64,000 nt of DNA. Origin: Deinandra increscens subsp. villosa (Eukaryota > Streptophyta > Magnoliopsida > Asterales > Asteraceae). How positions within the stretch are numbered: the first letter of the stretch is position 1; each line of letters starts with the position of its first letter. The translations under genes were made by a program, and so were the position numbers. Positions 35,201 to 46,636 of the stretch are shown piece by piece. The stretch is from positions 32,443,962 to 32,507,961 of the forward strand of contig JBCNJP010000027.1 in assembly GCA_039602395.1 (NCBI GenBank), written 5' to 3'. The notes beneath the pieces were generated by a model, which saw only the letters and a program-made list of their open reading frames with translations, was not told the origin of the DNA and searched no databases.

Positions 35201-37027
35201 CTCGGTTGCGTGTTGATGCAACGAGACAAGGTAATTGCCTATGGGTCCAGGCAACTAAAGGATACTGAAAAGAATTATACAACGCATGATTTGGAAATGG
35301 GAGCCGTTGTTCATGCACTTAAGATTTGGAGACACTACTTATACGGAACAAAGTGCACAATATTCACCGATCATAAAAGTTTGCAACACATCTTTGATCA
35401 GAAAGATCTCAACATGCGGCAAAGAAGGTGGGTTGAATTACTGAATGATTATGATTTGGCAATTAAGTATCATCCCGGAAAAGCCAACGTTGTGGCTGAT
35501 GCCCTAAGCAGAAAAGAGTACGAAAAGCCTCGTCGGGTACGAGCGCTTCAACTTACAATACATTCAGGATTACCGGATCGAATCCGTGACTGCCAACGAG
35601 AAGCTGTGAAAGCAGAAAACTTCGCAGCTGAAGCACTGCGTGGTATAGATGGCCATTCTGAAGTTAAGTCCGATGGACTCACGTATTATAATGACAGAAT
35701 CTGGGTTCCAATGTTTGGAAATCTCCGTGAGCTCGTGATGGACGAGGCTCACAAATCAAGATACTCGGTGCACCCTGGATCGGATAAAATGTATCAGGAC
35801 TTGAAAAATCTTTATTGGTGGCCGAATATGAAAGCCGACATTGCTCGATATGTGGCTAAGTGTTTAACCTGCTCAAGAGTCAAGATTGAATATCAAAAGC
35901 CTTCTGGTTTACTCCAACAACCAAAGATCCCGGAATGGAAATGGGAGGACATCTCCATGGATTTTGTAACGGGACTACCTCACCGATCAAATCAACCGGA
36001 TGCGATTTGGGTTATCATCGATCGGTTAACCAAATCTGCACATTTCATTCCGATGAAGGAAAGTGATAATATGGATAAATTGACAAAACTGTACATCGAC
36101 AAAATTGTGAAGCTTCACGGTGTGCCTAAGACTATCATTTCTGATCGAGATCCTCGATTCACTTCCCGATTATGGCAATCAATGCAGGAAGCATTGGGAA
36201 CCCGACTAGACATGAGTACAGCTTATCACCCGCAGACTGATGGTCAGACGGAACGAACGATTCAAACATTAGAAGATATGCTCCGAGCTTGCGTTCTTGA
36301 CTTTGGAAAGGATTGGGAGACTCACCTTCCACTGGTGGAGTTCTCTTACAACAATAGCTATCATTCAAGCATCCGTGCAGCCCCTTTTGAAGCACTTTAT
36401 GGCCGAAAATGTAGATCGCCCGTGTGTTGGGCTGAAACAGGTGAGAAAGGGCTCACTGGACCGGAAGTTATTCACAATATGACCGAACGAATTATTCAAA
36501 TCAGACAACGGCTGGCTGCAGCGCGTGATCGACAAAAGAGCTACGCCGACAAACGCCGAAAACCTCTAAAGTTCGAGGTGGGTGACAAAGTATTGTTGAA
36601 GGTATCTCCCTGGAAGGGAGTGATACGCTTCGGAAAGCGTGGAAAGTTAAATCCTCGCTACATCGGTCCGTTTGAAATAATTGGGGAAGTAGACCCGGTG
36701 GCCTATCGATTGCAACTCCCTGCTGAACTCGATGGAGTTCACAACGTGTTTCACGTTTCCAATCTAAAGAAATGTCTGGCTGAAGACATCGAAATAATTC
36801 CTCTGGAGGAATTGGAAATTGACGAACATCTGAGATTTATTGAGCAACCAGTAGAAATCATGGGACGCGAGGAGAAAGCCCTCAAACGTAGCAAAATTCC
36901 GATCGTCAAGGTGCGATGGAACTCAAGGCGTGGACCTGAATATACTTGGGAACGTGAGGATCAGATGAAGAAAAAGTATCCTCACCTGTTCGAGCAAACG
37001 TCCACGGAAACTCATGGTATGATTTAA
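32294..37027 (+). CDS. Gypsy (Tekay chromovirus) Gag-Pol polyprotein
   Basis: Probable start ATG at 32294 (MSGRGNGRGG), followed by an 81-nt putative intron (32415-32495, GTAACT...ATCAG) that restores frame with the long exon 32496-37027. The spliced product would be about 1550 residues. Without splicing, translation would start at ATG 32528 (1499 residues). Order of domains: Gag (WWNAEIQ region); three CCHC knuckles (CNRCGKHHAGNC, CERCGKGGHEAKDC, CFECGAQGHIKRDC); an N/G-rich linker; aspartic protease LFDSGAEKSFIS; RT with FIDDILIYS (34736); RNase H with VYCDAS and TDHKSLQHI; the integrase HHCC zinc module; DDE residues in SMDFVTGLP, SDRDPRFTS and TDGQTER; and a C-terminal chromodomain-like block ending EYTWEREDQM. 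The chromodomain and FHVSNLKK pattern are typical of Tekay. No stops were found, so the element appears coding-competent. Confidence 0.92.
32415..32495 (+). other. putative intron at the start of Tekay gag
   Basis: GT...AG borders with a stop (TAA) in the retained frame shortly after the donor. The flanking codons read A-Q-G and then N-Q-H when joined, and the downstream conserved block CTYKSF is then in frame with MSGRGNGRGG. This fits a spliced gag leader exon, but no transcript evidence is available. Confidence 0.5.
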
Positions 37028-37176
37028 TTTTGGGGACCAAAATTCCTTAACAGGAGGAGGATGTGACAACCCTAAAACTTTTTGCTTTCTTTCCCCAGCG
37101 ACGATAGCAACGACGACAGCTGATGCTGCGAACGCTACCACACAAGAATAATTTTCGGGACGAAAATTCCAATTTC

Positions 37177-37186
37177 AGGGGAATGA
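37177..37186 (+). promoter_or_regulatory. Tekay polypurine tract
   Basis: A short purine run (AGGGGAATGA) directly precedes the 3' LTR. Two earlier similar stretches, with GGGGACCAAAATTCC at 37031 and GGGACGAAAATTCC at 37157, show that the region before the LTR carries a partly duplicated segment. Confidence 0.55.
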
Positions 37187-39715
37187 TGTGACACCCGAGA
37201 ATTTCAAGGTTAACTTCCGTTAGACAAACCCGTTAGTTACGTTATAAGTAGCTAATGCATAACTAGGCCGAATACGTCCACGACCTTTGGTTGATCACCG
37301 AACCGTCCATATGTGTTATGTGTTCATCATTGATTGTCTTTATGTGCAATGTGATTTAAATACATGACTTATTATTGTGAATAGCATGATTAATTGTAAA
37401 TACTTGATTATGTGAAAATTGCCTAAATTTGGTAGTCAGCGAAACTACCGAGCGAAATTACAGATTCGCCCGGTAGCTGGCTAGACTGATCAATGTACCC
37501 GAGATCAGAGCCAGTTTCGCCAGCCAGCGAAACTGCCAGCGAAACTAGCCTCTGATATAAATAAACTTAATGAACCCTAGTAGCCTCATTTGCCTCATTT
37601 CACAACCAACACACACATACACTTCTCCTGGAGATTCTGGTCAGCTAGGAAACCATCAAGAACCATCATCTCAGCTTTGAGACAACACCCATTTGGATCC
37701 TAGATCAAATCGTAAGTCCCAAAAACTATGTTTTATGCCTTTCTATATGTTTTCTTCTTAAAGCATGCTCAAATCTACATGAAATCACTTGATCTCTTAA
37801 TATGTTGCTTTAGGATGCTAGATCTACCTCAAAGTCAGAAACTTTACGTGTAAAAACAAACCATGATGATGATTTATGCTAGAATAGGTCTTTTTAGGTT
37901 AAAATGTGCTTTTTGGTGATTTGATGACAAAATGCATGTTAAACGTGTTAAAGTTGCTTGATTTATGTTGGTAAATGCCTATGGATACTAGATAATGAAT
38001 TGCATGTATGATCAGAAGCTGTTAGGTTGATTTTTAGGCAAATCCGTATGTTTTTCGCGACCAGCGAAACTGTGTGTTCTCTGGGCGAAACTAAGTAGCG
38101 AAATTATATCTCCTTTCAGCGACACTGACCAGCGAAACTATAGTGTCGCCGGGAACCTGACCAGACCAGCTCGAGCGAAACTATCGAGCGAAATACCTGA
38201 ATGAAAGTTCAAACCAGTTTCCCTGCGAAACTAGGCCAGCGAAACTGCGTCAGCAGTTTCGGGCGAAACTAGCCTAGCGAAACTGTGTTACCGGGCATTT
38301 CCTAGCGAAAGTGCTGCCCGTGCACCTAGCGAAACTGTCTAGCGAAACTATGCTAGCGAAACTAAGACCTGACCTAAAAACCAAACTTGTGAAATTTGCT
38401 TAAGTGTTATGCCATGACTTACATGATTTTGCCATGATGAAACATGTTTGATATCTGATTTATATAAACCCTTGTTTATGATCAACCACTGGTGTCGTGT
38501 GTCGGTATGTCGAGTCATAGTTGCAACGTGCTATGTTATGGGCCATAGTGACGTTAAGTAAAGATTAGACACGAAACTAATACTTAAGACCTAAACGTGT
38601 TCTAGGTCTTCGTTAAACAACAAATATTTGGATTACTTGAAGTGTAGCAGTGCAACCAAAGGTGAGTGTCACTAACCCGCATACCGTGAGTCCGATGGGC
38701 CACACAGAATAACTTAACGAAAAACAATGCTGATTAAACTCGAGAGTGCTAGGCACCTCACTGATAAACTTGAGAACACGGGATGCTTGGCACCCACTTG
38801 ATGAACTGAAGTGTTTTATGGGAACACTTGTGAATTCTGAACAAACGATTTCTGAAACGAAAACTATTTTAATATGGCTAGTGTAGGTTAAAGTCTAAAC
38901 CATATGATATCACATGTTTTCTAAGGATGCCTTATAACTAAAAAGTCCTCAACTTAATTGTGCCATTAATTGTAAAGCGAGGGGATGTTGGGTAGATCTA
39001 CTGGAGTTTGACAAACTCCGCCCCGTGGCACGGGGAGTGCACGGAGGTACAATATCAGCCTATTTGACCGTGGTCCCGAGAGGACACGGGGGAGGCAGAA
39101 ACCGCGATGACTTGGTCCGCACTGTACGGGATGGCTCGGCCCCCACAAAATAAGTCAGCTTTGGTACAAACTTCCTTAGAGCATGGAACAACGGATTAGC
39201 TACCCGCGATATCGGTTGAGTCCTTTAACTTTACGGAACTAGTACATACCCGATGACGTGGTCACGGAAACTTCATTTATAAACAAAGAAATAATTACGA
39301 GCATTGCTTTTCACAAATAATTATGTTGTAAGTATACTTGACACGAATTATGATTACGAGACCGGGCCAATGCATGACAAGCCCACTGTGAACTCACCAA
39401 CCGTTAGGTTGACACTTGCGTGGTTTAAACTTTTGCAGATCGCTAAGGAGTATCCGGAGCGGGTTGGCATGGCACGTGAAGACCTTTATTTTAACTGAAC
39501 TGTTTGGGAATTCAAAACAAAGTTTATGTAAAGCACGTGGTTAGTGCTAAGACAAATATTATTTCCGCTGCGTATGTAAGTTAAGACTTTGATTTATAAC
39601 TTGTGTTTGAACTAACCCTGATTCGTTTAGTATTTGTAACTATGGTTGTGGATCCTGGTCTAGTCGCGCCCCTTAACGGTATAAACTCCGTTAGTGGTAT
39701 TTTGGGGGTGTGACA
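37187..39715 (+). repeat. 3' LTR of the Tekay element
   Basis: 2529 bp, equal in length to the 5' LTR and almost identical, including the AGCGAAACT clusters and the TATA box at 37556. It ends flush with AGAGC. Confidence 0.95.
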
Positions 39716-40230
39716 AGAGCAGTTTTAAGGGCCTGGGAGAAGGCCATGCGACAACTGAGAGGTAAACTTTTAACAGTTGTGACACGGGCCTTGAAGATCT
39801 TATCCAGGAGCTCCCTATCCAAATGCCTCCCACCCCCTACATTGACGGGGCCAGGCCCGGGCGGGTCAACAAGGCCAAGGGGGATGGGGATCTCGGTGAT
39901 ATGCATGGCTTCGCCTTCCGAAGGATTGATAAAGCGAGAAACCCCGTCCTCGTGGTGGCACAAGCGGCTGACATGGTGAATTTTCATGCACCGACCACAC
40001 AACCAAGAATCAAGGGCCTTTAAGGCATCCTCCAAGCCTAAAAACACCCCGCGGTCCACCGAGAGAGTGTTCCGCAACGTGTCACAACGCTCATCACTGT
40101 TAAGGTGCGAGGTTTTAAGGTGGGCGACAAGGCGTGAGAAACCTTTGGCCCCGAACTCTCTATCACAATGCTGGAGAGATCGGAGGGGGCACCTCACCAG
40201 ACGACTAGGCAACACCGAGGGGGTGGCCAT
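39716..40230 (-). CDS. RT-endonuclease protein, N-terminal part
   Basis: From ATG at 40230 (MATPSV) to the Gypsy insertion. The frame is open further upstream to a TAA at 40348-40350, so a start upstream without ATG cannot be excluded. It contains CDREFGAKGFSRLVAHLKTSH, a C2H2-like finger whose first Cys is not in the standard place, and a second Cys/His-rich stretch LCGRCMKIHHVSRLCHHEDG. N-terminal C2H2 fingers are typical of R2/NeSL-type elements and bind the DNA target. Collapsing the AGAGC duplication joins it in frame to the part ending at 26516, giving about 1071 residues in all. The insertion separates the two halves by 10.5 kb, so the protein cannot be made from this locus now. Confidence 0.7.
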
Positions 40231-41184
40231 ACAAGCAGACACGGAACGAGGAGGATCGTGCAAGAAAAAGGGCAGGGGAGTGCTAAGCAAAGCACCACCG
40301 GGAAAGCCAACAGAGGGTTGGCGGACCCCGGTCCCCGAAGAGGAAAATTACATCAACCCCCGCAACCGGTGTGGCGGGACACTAGAAGGGGGGGTGGCCG
40401 GACCCGGGGTACGGCCCCGGTTCGGATCGGGCTCGGCGGAGTTCGGTGAAGGTTCGGCGGGGCTCCGACGGGTAATCTTAAAAATATAACCTCGAGTTAA
40501 CGATATATTAAATTAACAATATATTAAATTATGTCAACAAAGGATTATATTATCCTAAAATAAATGATCAAAATGACTTGAAGAAAATTCATGAGATATT
40601 GAGGTATCTCAAATGAAGACAGCACCCACAAGACCGGCGGACCAAACACAAACCGGACCAAAAAGGAACCAGCGGATCAAAAAGGAACCCGCAGACCAAA
40701 AAGGAACCGGCGTACCAAATAGATTATGGTACGGCGGCCCGTTAGGCGGACCAAATTGAAAACGCCAGAGACAAGGGATGAAGGGAGGGTGGTGGACGGC
40801 AGCAGGGGTTTAGAAACAGAGGGGTGGTCGGTTGGGGAGAACGGGAAGGGGACAGATGAAGAGATGCGGCGGCGGTACGGCGGGATGGGTGGTTGCGGGC
40901 TTAGGTGAGGGCGGCGGTGGATGGTGGCAGAGGGAAACGGGAAGGGAGGCGGCGAGGTGGTTGCGGGGGGCGGGATTCGAAGCTCCGGCGAGATGGAAAC
41001 GCCGGAAACGGAGGGAGAGAGTTCGGGTGGGAAAGGGTTCGGGCGAGAAAACAAACCTGGGATTTGGGAGATCGAGCGAAGAAGACGAAATCGGGGAGAA
41101 AACAAGCTCCGGCGAGTGTATTTGACGGCGAGTGTATTTGACGCGAGTGTATTTACGATGTGTGGTGGCCCTTGGATTTGGAAT
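40231..41184 (-). other. 5' region of the RT-endonuclease retroposon
   Basis: Contains a GC-rich half (40740-41130) and an array of about 22-bp units with GCGGACCAAA and AAGGAACC (about 40632-40760). Short overlapping ORFs on both strands look like products of base composition. It ends at the CAACAT duplication (41185). It probably holds the promoter and 5' UTR of the retroposon. Confidence 0.5.
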
Positions 41185-41190
41185 CAACAT

Positions 41191-41520
41191 ATATAGCAAT
41201 TGTTCACATTGTTTTAGTTAAATTGTTCACGGTTAAAAATGTGTAAAAAAATAATCTTCACATTTGAAATGGGCGTGAAAAAAATTGGTGTTACAAAATG
41301 AAATCAAAAGTTCACACTTAAAAGTGTAAACATATTGATGTAAATTTTCACACTTGAAAGTGTGAACACATTTTATAATTCTTCACACTTTCAAGTGTGA
41401 ACATATTTCTATAATTCTTCACACTTTCAAGTGTGAACATATTAGAACAATATGTTCACATTTTTAAGTGTGAACATATTAGAACAATATGTTTACACTT
41501 TGAAATGTGAAAAATATATA
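41191..41520. repeat. CACTA left subterminal repeats
   Basis: At least six copies of TTCACACTT or its complement AAGTGTGAA(C), several paired as TTCACACTTTCAAGTGTGAA, with spacers of 15-40 bp. Subterminal motifs of this kind bind the TnpA-type protein in En/Spm elements. Confidence 0.75.
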
Positions 41521-42938
41521 GCAATGGGTTTTAAACAAAAAATATATAGCAATGGGTTTTATAATTCTTTGCACCCGTTTGCATCACTAATTCTAGTACT
41601 GGACCAAAAATATATAGCAATGGGTTTAAACCAAACCACACGTTTTTCTTATAAGCTAGTTCCAAGTTCAAGTGTGCATCATCATATAGCAATGGGTAAT
41701 CAGATTGAATATAATGATTTTGTCATATACAAATCAATGATCAGTATATACTAATGATCCGTCCTCACACAATTCTCCATCAATCATATATGCATCATCA
41801 TATAGCAATGGGTTGCTATGTTATTTCCGTTGAGCAAGATCTCAAGCCGGTTGAATTCACTACAACAAAAACAAAAAAAGTCCAAAATTAAGATGTGCAT
41901 AAATGTGAAAATGGTTTGAACCAAAGGGAAAGTCAATTCCATTGAGGTATATTACTATATTCTTCCAAAAGAGTCCAAAATTAATCAAAGAAACAAACTT
42001 TACAATGAGTGAAACTCAAGATTTATTAGGCTTTTGGGAACATGCTCAAAATATATCTTGCATCAGAATGTGGGCTAATATATGCTCGAAATATATCTTG
42101 CATCAGAATGAGTGAAACTCAAGATTTTTTTCTCACAGAACATGCTCAAATTAACTGAAATTAACAGCACAGGGGCATACCTTTATTAAGGGAAGATTTT
42201 GAGCATCACAAGAGTAAATCAAAACAACACTACAACTGCTTCAATCCTTTATTTATCTCATAATCTAATTGCCAAAAACCCAATTTAACTGTCAAATTCA
42301 TTCATATAACTAACTAGTATATATAAGTCAAGTGCATGTGAGTATTCTCACCAAACTGATATATATACATGTTCCATCAAATGCTCGATCAATATAATTT
42401 CATCATATCTTACTTACTTTATTCTGGAATTTGGTGGATTAATTAAACTTCCTCAACCCACATTGATCATCAATACATTATCAAAATTTACAAAGAGGTG
42501 AAGTCACAAAAGTTAAAAACTTCACCCAGAAAGAGCAGCAACAAATAGAAACTATGTGATTAATCATAAACACCCCTGATAATCATTAACAGTCACAAAG
42601 GTTTGAAACCTGATGCATAAAACTAAATAGCAAACCAAATAGAAACCACCCCTAAAGTTCAATTCTAAGTATTATTAACCAACTACCAATTAGAAACAAC
42701 AGATCATAAACAATTACCAATTAGAAACAGCATATCATAAACAAAAAAACATAGAAACATCAGTAGATCATGAACTGATGGGCAGAAACATCAACAACAG
42801 ATCATAAACAGAAACAACAACAATAGATCATAAACAAGAAAGGAAGAAATATGTTAAACTAACATGTGTTCTAGATGCATCTTCACTTGACATACGCGAA
42901 TCTCAAGGTCAAAGTCGCCATAAACCTCGGTGGCTATT
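41521..42938. other. CACTA interior, 3' of transposase
   Basis: No gene. The phrase ATATAGCAATGGGTT recurs at about 41517, 41546, 41612, 41685 and 41801. A TIR-like CACTACAACAAAAAC is at 41859. Words such as CTTGCATCAGAATG and AGAAACA-ATCATAAACA are repeated at 42055-42115 and 42690-42835. Confidence 0.55.
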
Positions 42939-45900
42939 CTACTCATCATCTATTTCCATGTCAATCCTACGTAACCTCGGTGGAACACTAACATCATCAA
43001 AAACAGGAAGATCAGAAGGTATGCATTGGGTATACACCTCGTCCTCATCATTTGTGCTTATATTAGACCCCATATCATATGTATCTCTTGGTTTTGTCAT
43101 AATTACATGTGACCATCCAACATCTTTAACATCCTCTATGTAGAATACTTGTCTTGCTTGAGAGGAAATGATAAATGGATCATCTTTCAATGCTTCACCG
43201 GTGTGTGCCAAGGGCTTAGAAAAATTTACAAGAGGAAACCCATATTTATCTTTTTTTAGCCCTCGTGAAGGTCGAATGTCAACCCAATCACAACGAAAAA
43301 GAACAACTTTGTAGTTGCAAGAATACTCCAACTCAATTATTTCGGTAAGTTTCCCATAATAATTCCCCCCTACAGCTTGCACAAAAACTCCCGAGTTTTG
43401 GGTCTTCCTAAACTCTTCACACCTCTTTGTAAGAAATCTAAAACCATTTGTGATAAATCCTTTACACATTTTAACATGAGTGCTTGGACCCACAACAAGC
43501 GATAACACTTCTTCATCACTTTTGTTCTTCTTTAAGAGAGGAGCCTACCATTATTTAATACGAATTTTAGTTTTTGTATCTAAATGGCTAAACCATAACA
43601 ACAAAAACACTATTATAACCTTTTGATGAAGCCAACATGAAAATTCCTCAACAAGCAATTTCTCCATGATCTTCTTGTCCATCCTTTCATTCCTAAGGGC
43701 TTGCATTTCATCCATAAAACGACTACAAGAAATAATTATTACCTTATATTTTTTTAAACACATTTTTTACTACATATAATACCAAGCTAAAACATATACT
43801 TACCCACGCAAAGGTTGAATCTTTGGATGGTTTAGTAACACATAGCGATGTGCTTGAGCTAATGACTTGCTATCTAACTCAACATCTTCAACCTTTCCTA
43901 GCTTACGACCACCTGAATTAAGCATATACATATCTAATCTATAGGTATTCTCGTTATTCCGAGGAGGGCGATTAAATGAAGTCTCTACACCTTCAAAGTA
44001 TCTTGAACAGAAAGTAATACACTCATCTTTAATGTACCCTTCTGCAATTGAACCCTCTGGTTGAGCCTTATTACGAACATATGATTTTAATCGCATCAAG
44101 TACCTAATTTTATTTATAACAAATGAAAAATATATTATTTATAACAAATGAGAAATATAATTCTAGTCTAAACTAAAACATTATATTCTTAATTTTATAT
44201 AAGGGAATAATGTTTACCGTTCAACTGGATACATCCATCTATAATGAACAGGTCCACCAAGCTTTGCCTCTGATATCAAGTGGATGGTCAAATGAACCAT
44301 GATTGTAAAAAAACTTGGAGGAAATAGTTGCTCCAACTCGCATAATGTTAGTACAATTTGACACTCCAATTCTTCTAATTCACTAAGATCAAGGACTTTA
44401 GCACACGACCCTTTGAAAAAAGAGCAAAAATCATATAGTGCTTTCACTACTCGTGATTGTGCTCTTGAAGTCATTGAAACCCTTAGCGCAATTGGCAAAA
44501 TATCTTGCATCAAAATGTGGGCATCATGACTTTTAAGGTTTAAAATCCTACGATCCTTCAAACTTACGCCCCTTGAAATATTTGAAGCATACCCATCTGG
44601 AACTTTAAGATCTTTTAACACTTGTAGAAAGTTTCTCTTCTCTACATTGGACATGGTGTAACATGCAGGGGGTAAGTACAACTTCTTGTTAGGTTGTTCT
44701 ATAAGGTGAAGTTCATGTCTTATTCCCTTTTTCATGAGATCCTTGCGACTATTTTCATTATCTTTACTCTTCCCATCTATATTCAGTAAAGTCCCAAGTA
44801 TATTGTCACAAACATTCTTTTCGATATGCATAACATCCAAGTTATGTCTAAGTAAATTGTGCTCCCAATATGGCAAATCAAAAAATATGCTCCTTTTTTC
44901 CAGAATTGTTGCTCGGCATCAATATTTTCTTCTATGAAGTCATGTGTATCATTAAATGCGCTAGACCCGTCACAAGTATCCTCCATTGCATGTAGGGAGC
45001 TATGCATTGAAGAATCTACATCATCAATAGTCCTCTTCTTACAAGATTTAGTTGACTTCCCATATATAAAGTTTGTACCACTTGTTTGCTTTAGAATTTC
45101 AGATCCTGTTAGTACAGATGGAGGACCTCCTTCCTCAATAGTACCATCAAAGCGGTCCATCTGAGATCGAGAAATATGATTTGGCTCAAGCCATCTACGA
45201 TGTCCCATGTAACAAAACTTTTTCCCATGTGTTAACCACTCAGAATGAGTGGACTTTCCGCAAACCGGACATGCTACACGACCCTTTGTGCTCCAACCAG
45301 ATAAATTAGCATAAGCGGGAAAATCACTTACAGTCCACAAAAGAGAAGCTTGTAACTTGAACCTTTTCTTAGAAAAAGCATCATAAGAATCTACACCATC
45401 CCACAACAGTTTTAGTTCCTCGATTAAAGGTCTAAGATAAACATCTATATCATTTCCCGGACCTTTTCCCCCAGGAATAATCATTGAAAGAATGAAAGAC
45501 TCTTGTTTCATGCATACCCAAGGAGGTAAATTATATGGAATCAATATAACAGGCCACGTGCTATATGTTGTATTCATTGCACGAAAAGGATTAAACCCAT
45601 CACTAGAAAGGCCAAGCCTTACACTGCGGGGATCCGAAGAAAAGTCGCGATACCGAACATCAAAAGCTTTCCAAGCACCACCATCTGCCGGGTGCCTTAA
45701 GTTTCCATCTTTTGTTCGTCCTATGTCATGCCACCTCATTTCCTTTGCTGTTTTGTCATTCATGTATATCCTTTTCAATCTTGGAATCAAAGGGAAGTAA
45801 CGCAAGACTTTTGCTGGCTTATTTGACTTTTGTGATTTTGAACTTTGACCATGTTCATCGCCTAAATCACTTTTATATCTAGAAGTCTTGCAAATATGAC

Positions 45901-46636
45901 ACGACTGTTGGGTTTTCCGCTCACCCCAATAAATCATGCAATCATTAGGGCAAGCATCTATTTTTTGGTAACTAAGTCCTAAATCATGCGTCAATTTCTT
46001 GGCTTCATTAACAGATGACGGTAGTGATTTCAAATGAGGAAATGCATCATTTATAAGCTCTAACAACATGCCCAAACCCTTATTAGACATGCCAGCTATG
46101 CATTTGATTTGATATAAATGTAAAGTGAAAGATAAATTAGAATACTTGCAACCCGGATAAAGTTCTTTCTCGCATTCTTCTAACAGTTTTTTATACCGGT
46201 CGCTTTCAGCACCGTTATCACATCGTTGTGAGTGTGGATTAATACCACTTGTTTCCCCAATATCTCCTTGAACCTCATAATCCCTTAATTCTTCATTATT
46301 CAAAGGTGAAGAAGTTACACCAAAAGCATCTCGAACAAGACCTTCCATATCGTCTTCATCATGAAACATTTCTTGAGCACTAGTGGAGTGTGATAGTGGT
46401 GAAGGTGTACAATGTTCCCCATGAAATGTCCAAGTTGTATAACCCGGTAAAAAACCATATTTTAATATGTGTACATGAACAATGTCCACATCTAACCATT
46501 GATCATTACAACACCTGAAGCAAGGACATACAATAGACCCTCTAATAGCTTTAATACGAGCAAAATCAATGAAAGACTTAACTCCATCTTTAAAATTTTT
46601 GCTTGTTATTTGCGTTTTCATCCAACTTTTATCCAT
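42939..46636 (-). pseudogene. CACTA transposase TNP2, one frameshift
   Basis: The gene runs right to left. It starts at ATG 46636 (MDKSWM) with a transposase-associated domain (VCPCFRCCNDQWLD), then the TNP2 core: HDLGLSYQKIDACPNDCMIYW, WHDIGRTKDGNLRHPADGGAW, GPGNDIDVYLRPLIEEL, TVSDFPAYANLSGWSTKGRVACPVC and LDVMHIEKNVCDNILGTLLN. It is followed by DUF4218- and DUF4216-like parts (PEGSIAEGYIKDECITFCSRY; FRCDWVD). Inferred exons are 46636-44218, 44103-43804, 43722-43620 and 43544-42939. A run of six A at 44880-44885 has lost one base relative to the frame, shifting it inside exon 1; apart from this the gene is intact. TNP2 catalyses excision and insertion. No TnpA-like second gene was found. The frameshift could be an assembly error. 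Confidence 0.85.

Larger units (their letters stand above)
29222..39715 (+). mobile_element. Ty3/Gypsy chromovirus, Tekay type, complete
   Basis: 10,494 bp bounded by two 2529-bp LTRs (29222-31750 and 37187-39715) and a perfect 5-bp duplication AGAGC (29217-29221 and 39716-39720). I saw three substitutions between the LTRs by eye (30742/38707, 30901/38866 and 31617/39582), so the insertion is very recent. It carries one intact polyprotein frame. It is inserted in the coding region of the RT-endonuclease retroposon, in the opposite orientation. Confidence 0.95.
26448..41184 (-). mobile_element. non-LTR retroposon encoding RT plus restriction-like endonuclease, interrupted by Gypsy
   Basis: On the - strand it ends in a poly(A) of about 19 (T-run 26448-26466), preceded by AATAAA-like words, about 50 bp after the stop of a single long ORF. 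It is flanked by CAACAT (26442-26447) and CAACAT (41185-41190), a short target duplication. Removing the Gypsy element (29222-39715 plus one AGAGC) leaves about 4.24 kb, with a GC-rich 5' region of about 950 bp and one ORF of about 1071 codons. It is a retroposed copy inserted into the left terminal repeat of the CACTA element. Confidence 0.8.

Noticed and set aside
40677..41199. Overlapping proline/arginine-rich frames on both strands
   Set aside because: GC-rich 5' region of the retroposon. Several overlapping frames of similar length without conserved motifs are expected from composition.
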